From Auanema rhodensis (lineage: Eukaryota; Nematoda; Chromadorea; Rhabditida; Rhabditidae), in the NCBI GenBank assembly GCA_964057225.1, contig OZ059899.1, positions 9,362,001-9,426,000 of the forward strand: a stretch of 64,000 nucleotides of DNA, read 5' to 3'. Shown piece by piece: positions 56,384-64,000 of this stretch. The notes below the pieces were generated by a model. It made no database searches and was not told the DNA's origin. It saw nothing but the letters and a program-made list of their open reading frames with translations. Made by a program: the position numbers and the translations under genes. Each line of letters starts with the position of its first letter. Positions within the stretch are counted from its first letter, which is position 1.

Positions 56384-59300
56384 CTGTATTCACCAGCCAC
56401 CCTGTCGGACTCGGACATCAGCGAGGAAAACAAAGATCAGGAACAAGGATCACCAGAGGTACGCCAAGTTTTTGAATTTAATTCTAAAAACTTAAATACT
56501 CCATCCACCTACCTCTCTCCTTTTGAATTTTTGAGAGAAGAAGGTGATTCCTCTTCTTCTTCTCACTCTTCTTCTCTAACAATTAGAACGAGAAGTAAAA
56601 GCAGAAAGGCCATCACTGAGGAAACACCTCGGGCACCTACTACAGTACGAAATAGATCACCAAGTCGGTGGGCCGCTGCTATAACTAAAGCTTTTGAAAG
56701 AAAAATGACTCCTACCTCTCCATCTCCTAATTCTAATGTTGCTCCACCCTCTAGAAATATGGCAACTATTTTGAATTGCCATCTCTGTCCCAGGTATGAC
56801 GGCTCTCGTAGCTTTCGTTCTTTTGTTGAATCTTTAAATAGATTTTTTAATGTTATGAATCTAAGTTTACCTGAGAGACTATTAATTTTACCTCTTCTTT
56901 TGGAATCAAATGAAACAGCTCTCTCCTTGTATAATAGTATTCCTAGTGGCATAAGAACTAATGGCCCATGGATTGTTTTGATGGATCAGCTCACTGAGCT
57001 TTTAGCGCCTAAAACAGATAAAAATTTCACCATAGCGCTTATTCATCGAATACAACAAGGAGATAAATCTGTTCTCGATTTTAGTATGGAATTAGAGAGA
57101 ATGGCAAGCACCATAATGTCACCAATGGATCCCGAGCGGGAACCAATGTTGAAAACGGCATTTTTAAATGGTTTAAAAGAGGAACTGGGTATTGCGGTTT
57201 TAACTAAAAACCCCGCCACTTATGAACAAGCTAAGAAATTAGCTAGGTTTGAAGAAGGCGTTCGGAATAGCTTCATGAAAAGAAATGAAGACACCAGCAC
57301 CTTGAAGGAGCTCATAAATGCTTTACAACATAAATTAAGCTTTAGTGAAGAAAGAGAAAGAAGTAGGAATAATAATAATAATAAAAATTATAAAAATAAT
57401 AAAAATAATAAAAAAAATAATAACTGGACTCAGCACAATAATGGCTCTAATGATTATGAGCGAGAGAGAGAGCGACCTTCTGCCGTACGTTATAATAATA
57501 ATAACTCGCAGAACGGGAATATGAATAGGCGTCCTAACCCGGGAAACCGCCCATTTGCCAATGGCAAAAATGCCAATAGCTCGTCTTGGAACCCTAGGCC
57601 TAGTTCCCCAAGAAGACAAAGACCATCAGCCAATGGGAATGGTAACTCAAGGGTATACAGCGTAGCGACCCCATTCATGCCACCGGTCACGTTGTGCCTG
57701 ACTTTATTGGCACTCTCATGCCTTCCCTTTGGGTCGGCAAAATATCAGATTTGCGCTCAATCTGAAGGGGGTATATTAGTAACACCTCCTGTGGTCACAG
57801 GCTGCCATAAGGCAGAAATTGAAAAGGCTCACAGTGTTGAGGTAGAAATATATCTACCAAAGGCTGAGATAGAGTCATGGGAAGCATGGAAATGCTATGT
57901 GAAAAAGTATAAAAGCTGTGTGAGAGATTTCATGTTTTTGAGAGATCGTAACACCACATTCTCTCATATTGAAACAGTAGATAAGAAAGATTGTGTTCGA
58001 GCACATAGAAATCGTATGTGGAATGATAAAATCATGAATGCCCAACAGCATTCAGTTTTTGAAACACCATTAAACGAGCATAATCCAACTCGCTCTTGGT
58101 CCACTGAAGAATGTGTAGAAATTGAACAATTTGTATTGAAGCGAGGGATAATAACTAGATTGAAAGAAGATCACATTGTATCAGACTTATTTATAAATAC
58201 TGATAATTGTAAAGGAAATGAAGGGTTTTGTGCAACTGGTGAAGGTGCAGTTATCTGGCAACCACCTATCCCATCAGTTGTCTGTCACTATCAAAAACTT
58301 GGCCCCTTCTCCGCCATGTTGGGTGATCATATTCTTCTAGTTCACTCTATTGAAAGCGCTTTTGTTCTCCAAAATCATTCCACATCCGCTCACGTTCAAT
58401 CTTGTTTCGAATTCGCTGTTTTTGAATCATCCTCTGAGGCAATTATCCGATTCACAGCATATCCCCGTGTTTATAATTTGCTTGATCTTTCCAATACTTT
58501 GCTTAATGCTGATAGACGCAGAAATAAACGTAATGCATTACCTCAAAAACATCGCTCTTTCAGTGATGATTATCTTTTTGTTAATGCGAAATCCCAACCA
58601 TATGCGTTTCCATTTCTAAGACCTACTTTCATTTTTGGATCTGCATCTATCACTAAGTTTTACGCAAAATATATGAGATATGCAGCTACATCATCTTATG
58701 AGAGTTTGCTCCAATTCGCGATAGATAATCCACTGTTCATTGACACAATTGTTAGTTTAGGATTGACAAAAGATCACATAACTAACTGGGCAAAGTCTAA
58801 TAATTTCAAAGATCCCAATCTTTTGATTTTACAATGTGTGGGTATAGAGGAAATTAAACTGGCTACTAGACAGGTGATTAATAGCATGAAATTGGATGAT
58901 CTTATCACTCAAGTAGCTCGTCGTATAGAAGTTCCTCGGTTAAAAAGATCTTTGATGAAATCTACAACATCCATAGAAGATTTCTTTCGAGGGATGGCCA
59001 CGCAGTAGTATATCAAGCCACAATTCTTGATGGTACACAAACAGTTCCATCAATCGAACAGTTGGCAAGAGCCTTATATCCATCTATATTACCACGCAGT
59101 GGAAATATGAATCAATCTGAAATTATTGCAACTGCTCAAGGCATGTTATTCATGATCCAACAACAATCGGGAAAAGAACAAATATCTCGTGACATGCAAG
59201 TCAGTCGACAACAAAAAGCTGATGCTACTGTTAGAAATAACCAAGAGCAAGATTTAGCAATTATATCCAAGCTGCCTGACTATCACAACCTTTATACAAA

Positions 59301-62300
59301 GAATAGTACAGCATATTATGGATTTCCTCCACAGTCCATCGAATACCCACAGGAAAATCCTAAATTCAATAAAACAGAAGTTTTAGAATTCATAAGTTGG
59401 GTTAAAACTCAAATCACAACTGATAAAAATATGGTACAGCATACTACTGTAACCCCAATAACTTCCACCAAAACTACAATTCGTAGTTTAACAACTCCTA
59501 CCCCTAATGCGTACGAGAGAGGTCGAGAGTTGTATGTAGCAGAAGTATATGACAATGTTCTCCACAAATCAGAGCATAAAACTAAAACGATAATAGATAA
59601 TAAGTTGAATTATGGGTTTGAGAAAGCGCGTCTCTCCATAATTGACGAATTTCATCAACAGTTTCATACCATCTGTAAATCTCAAATGGAAACTGTAAAA
59701 AGCTGGCAAGCTATATTACGTATACATCCTACAATAGGAGTACGAGCTATGCTTCAGCGGGATGATATCGTTGCCCGATTTGTTGGAAGAAATGTTTTAA
59801 AAATAACAACTTGTCAGGAAATAGAACCACATTTCATTTATCGTAATCATTCTTACAATGATAAATGTTATGCAGAGACCCCTGTTTTAACACACGATAA
59901 ACAATTATTCTTTGCTCCTATCGATAGCTACGATTTGAGCACTGAAGGACATGAGATCAATTGTGAACACAAAGAGACAGAAATTTGGTATGAAAATGGA
60001 ACATGGAGAGATTATAAAGGTGACACACATAAAGTAGATAGTATTCATTCAGAAAAACATGATCATTATGCTGAATTGAGTAAACTTCGATTCACAGGGC
60101 GGAATTTGTTTGAAAATTCGACTGAAAAATCCTTAGCCCTATCTATTGGATTAACTTATGGTTATAGTTTATCTACTTCACCTCACCATGATCTTCTCCG
60201 CGTAATTTCTCGTTCACGTGATTGGCCTCAAATTTCCTCTTTCATCTTCAAAGGAAGTAAACTTATAAGAGATGCCAGGAAAATTGTTTTCTCCAATTGG
60301 GATCTGTTCATTGACTTTTGTATAGGTTCAATTGAACGAACACTCATTACCATCGGTTGTATAACTCTGATATTATGTCTAATGATAGCATTATATTTCA
60401 CTATAAAATGTTATCTCTCCCCTACTTCTATGTTAAAAATAAACCATATCATGTTGAGCCCAACAGCTCCACCACTTGAGGGAGATGAGATTCATGAAAC
60501 AGTTAGTGATGAATTGATGCGGAGCTATTTTCCCACCATCATAACTTACATTCCTTTAGCCATACCTTTTGTATGTCACACAACAACAAAGAAAAATGGA
60601 CACTTGTTACCGTTTGTTCATATTGACATTGAAGGTAGAGGACTGTTAGCATTATGGGATTCTGGAGCTACGGTCTCATATATTCCGTTCTCCACATTGG
60701 CATATATTGGAAGACAATATTTTACAAAATATTCTAAATCTGCATCCACTGCAAATGGATCAGAGTTTCGCTTTGTGGGAAAATGCAAGTTAGATGTGGG
60801 TATAGCAGGTTACCAAGTGGAACACGAATTTTTAATATCTGAAGACAATGACTGTCCAGGACAAATGTTACTTGGTACTGATTTTATGCGTACGTTGGAA
60901 GAAAGAGAGATATTTACTACATTAAAACTATGTAAAGGAAAGTTGATTGTTGGTAATATGGAAACACCCTTAGTAAAACCTGGTTGTTTTGCATATAAAA
61001 CCACAACTAAAACAGTAAATATCATAAGTTTGTCCACAGTAACAGTTCCACCACATAGTACCTCCCACATATCTTTGCAAACAGGACCAGAATTAGATTT
61101 TGATCAATATGCTCTTTTAAAATCTAGCACAGGTCCTATCTCAATTCCAGATGCCGCCATAGGACCTTTTCCTATTACTATGGTAGTATCAAACAATTCT
61201 TCAAAGCCAATTAAAATTAATAAAAATGACCACATTGGTTCAGGACTTATAGCATCTAAAGAAATTATGAACGATTATGTTCCACCTGAAGCTGATTGGG
61301 AAGATAAGTTACCAACTTTTCCTCAGCATCTTTTGGATGATTTGAACTTCAATTCTTGCACTCTGTCCCATAAAATGAAGAAAAATCTGATCACAATCAT
61401 TAAGGAAAACCAAACGGCATTTTTCAACCATGATCATAATATTGGTCTCTTTTGCGGACCAGTTGAACATGCCATTCCTATAAGATCTGATATGGATTTT
61501 CCAAAAAGTAGATCTTACAGAGTACCATTGGGTAAGCAAGAAGAAGTAGAACGGCAAGTGAAAGAAATGTTGTCGCAAGGTATAATCGAAAATTCGACGG
61601 CTACTTTCACTAGTCCAGTTGTTCTTGTGAAAAAGAAAGATAATTCTTTCCGGTTCGTTACTGACTTTAGAGCATTGAATAGTGTTACTAAGAAACAAAC
61701 ATACAGCATCCCACACATTCCTGATATCATAGACTTAGCGGCTGGAGCTCAGTTCTTTTCGAATTTTGAAAACTCATTTCTGGTTTCTTCCAAATACCGT
61801 TGAAACACTCAGATAGATACCTAACTGCTTTTACCACTCCATCAGGTACCTATCAGTATTGCCGAATGCCTATGGGATTGTGTGGAGCGCCACACACTTT
61901 TCAATCCGCAGTACGATACTTGCAATCTCTTGTTAGATGCAAACTGTTTGTATATCTAGATGATTTGCTAATAATTTCGAACTCAGCTGAAGAACATTTA
62001 AGAGATATACAAGAAGTGCTGAACAAGGTCACTGAACTAGGGTTAAAAATTAAGTTATCTAAATGTTGCTTTGCAGCCACTGAAGTAAAGTTTTTGGGTT
62101 TTATAATAGGTAGAAATGGTGTTAAACCAGATCCTGCTAAAATACAGGCTGTTTCCGAATTTCCAAATCCAAGCACAGTTACGGCTGTCAGATCCTTTCT
62201 AGGTATGACTAACTATTTTCGACGGTTTATTCAAAATTATGCCGGAATAGCTGAGCCATTGTATAAGTTAACACATAAGGATACTCCTTTTGAGTGGAAA

Positions 62301-64000
62301 TCGGAACATGCAGACGCATTTAAAACTTTAAAAACATTACTGTGTACTGCCCCTGTACTGAAACCTCCTAAAGCAGACCAACCTTTTGTTATAGAAAGTG
62401 ATGGCAGTATGATCGCTGTGGGAGCAGTTTTATTGCAATCAGCAGAGAAAAATTCTCCATTACACCCGATTGCGTTCGCTAGTAGAAAGTTGACTCCAGC
62501 GGAACGGAAATATCCTCCTATTGAAGTTGAAGCACTCGGTTTAGTCTTTGCTCTTCAACAATTCCGTACCTATGTATTAGGAGTACCTACCACAGTTATC
62601 ACAGATCACCGACCATTAACCAGTTTAATGTCGCGTAAAGATCTCATAGGTAGATTAGCCAAGTATCAACTAATGATACAAGATTTCAACATAAAGATTG
62701 AATATCGTCCTGGCAAATTAAACAGTGTCTGTGATGCTCTCTCCAGGTATATAGGAAACGAAGCAAATGACAGTCGTCCTACTAAACCAAAGGACAAAGT
62801 AAAACCTGTTGATGCTTTTATTGCTCATATCACAACTATTTCTTCTATTGACCAACTAAATTGTGAAGAAATACGGAAAGTTCAAGCTGGAGTTCCCTGG
62901 ATTCGCGAAGCACTTTCTCAAATTAATAATGATAACTGTCCGGCTAATATATCAGACCGGTATGAAGAACGAGAAGGCATATTACATGCAAAACAAGCGA
63001 AAAATTATTTGAAACCATCTATTATTTTGCCTCGTAACGACAAAATAACTGATGTTGTTATCAAGTTTTTTCATGAAGATTCCAAAATTGGTGCACACCT
63101 AGGTATAAATAAAACTACTGATGCGATTCGACGACGATTCTTTTGGACTAATATGGTTCCACAAATAACTGAATTTATTAATCGTTGTACAAAATGTGCA
63201 AGTAGGAAATCTTATCCACACCAATCGTATATTCAACTTATGGGAAGATTTGTTATACCCGAAAAGCCATTTGATCGTATTCATGTAGATATACTAGGTC
63301 CTTTACCTCGCACTAATGATGGACATCGATACATCTTGAGTATTCAAGACGCTTTTAGTAAATGGGGAACAACTTGCCCATTAATAACACAAACGGCTAC
63401 TGAAATCACAAAAGCGTTTGTAATTAGATTTGTTTTCATATATGGACCACCAATGAGTATGATAACCGATAATGGTAGTAGCTTTTTGTCATCTGAATTT
63501 CAAGCTATGTGTAAACAATTTGGAATTAAACACACTACTACGCTACCATATCATAAAAATGCTAATGGACAAGTTGAGAGACTTCATAGAACTTTAGAAG
63601 AAGCTCTATCTTCATTCGTGAATGAACAACAAACTAACTGGGATATACACCTACCTAAAGTTATGTTTGCGATCAATACGTTACCAAACTCATCAACATC
63701 TATTAGTCCATATGTTGTATTATTTGGTCGGGATGCAAGACTTCCTATTGACCATCAATTGCCTGGAAATAATCTTCAAACTGAAGAACCAGCCAATCCT
63801 ACAGAAGATTTTGTCAATAGATCGCTAATACAAAATGAAAGCACATCTAATATAGTAAAAGATAGAATTGAAACATGCACAAAGAAGAATGAACAACGGT
63901 ACAATACACGAAATAGAACACAAAATAAAGAAATTCAGGTTAATGACTTAGTTATGATAAAAGTGAATTCTACTCGAAACAAACTAACACCTTCATTCGA
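56384..64000 (+). pseudogene. Broken Gag - Env-like - Pol polyprotein of copy B
   Basis: Three colinear open segments match the copy A polyprotein. Segment 1 (56384-59008; TTG-based numbering starts at 56531) covers Gag and the first half of the Env-like ectodomain. A one-base deletion at 58998/58999 leads to TAG at 59006. Segment 2 (about 59009-61803) covers the rest of the ectodomain, membrane segment (near 60300-60420), protease DSGA (near 60660) and the start of RT. A net +2 change at 61770-61772 destroys the codon for the first RT catalytic aspartate and leads to TGA at 61801. Segment 3 (about 61770-64000) retains YLDD, RNase H and the integrase D,D35E and is open to the window edge. Two lesions make autonomous activity unlikely. 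Confidence 0.9.

Larger units (their letters stand above)
54997..64000 (+). mobile_element. Ty3/gypsy LTR retrotransposon, copy B (broken; truncated by window edge)
   Basis: Same family as copy A in the opposite orientation: 5' LTR 54997-55377, tRNA-Gln primer site, leader, then the Gag-Env-like-Pol frame with two frameshifts. It interrupts an L unit after TTTTTCCTACTTT. The 3' part of integrase, 3' LTR and target duplication are beyond 64000. It differs from copy A by scattered substitutions, so the two are separate insertions of a family rather than a fresh duplication. Confidence 0.92.

Noticed and set aside
56232..56495. 87-codon frame in the leader just upstream of Gag (also 14891-15154 minus)
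   Set aside because: It overlaps the upstream extension of the Gag frame in another phase and is identical in both copies only because the leaders are nearly identical. No protein features are visible.
6267..64000. Single large inverted segmental duplication containing copies A and B
   Set aside because: Each copy sits at a different position within its array unit, and similarity stops at the LTR edges, so these are two separate insertions.

Overview
The window is eukaryotic DNA, almost certainly from an invertebrate animal. It holds a large tandem array of nuclear tRNA-Arg(ACG) genes, interrupted or flanked by three LTR retrotransposons. A BEL/Pao element, a tRNA-Gly primer site, Pol III-type tRNA genes and an AT-rich background all point to Metazoa. 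A nematode is my best guess: a 12-base match to nematode spliced leader SL1 lies in the leader of one element family, and the element resembles my recollection of the nematode element Cer1. No host protein-coding gene is visible.

Layout. 1-2135 (- strand): 5' end of a BEL/Pao retrotransposon with LTR, tRNA-Gly primer-binding site, leader and most or all of Gag; it runs off the left edge. 2136-6266: first block of the array. 6267-16388 (- strand): complete, apparently intact 10.1-kb Ty3/gypsy element (copy A), with two 381-bp LTRs differing at two positions, a 4-bp CTCC target duplication, a tRNA-Gln primer site, a polypurine tract and one uninterrupted frame of more than 2,500 codons. 16389-54996: second array block. 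54997-64000 (+ strand): second copy (B) of the same family, inverted relative to A, broken by two frameshifts and cut by the right edge.

The array has about 83 units in two lengths: 45 'L' units of about 610 bp, each with one 73-nt tRNA-Arg(ACG) gene, and 38 'S' units of about 409 bp that lack about 200 bp and keep only the first five tRNA bases. Thirty-three of the 45 tRNAs are identical. Eight carry a linked pair of changes (T3, A49), two of these with a further change, and four others have isolated changes. Units fall into L1, L2, L3 and mosaic spacer classes and into multi-unit higher-order repeats, with the most uniform material in the middle and diverse classes near the ends.

The most unusual protein feature is in the Ty3/gypsy family. 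A roughly 900-residue glycoprotein-like segment (internal signal sequence, 16 ectodomain cysteines, 8 N-glycosylation sequons, an RRNKR basic site and a membrane anchor) lies in frame between Gag and protease, rather than after integrase as in known env-bearing LTR elements. The order reads Gag - Env-like - PR - RT - RNase H - IN. The tRNA array and the retrotransposons are linked only by insertion; I see no functional cooperation between them.
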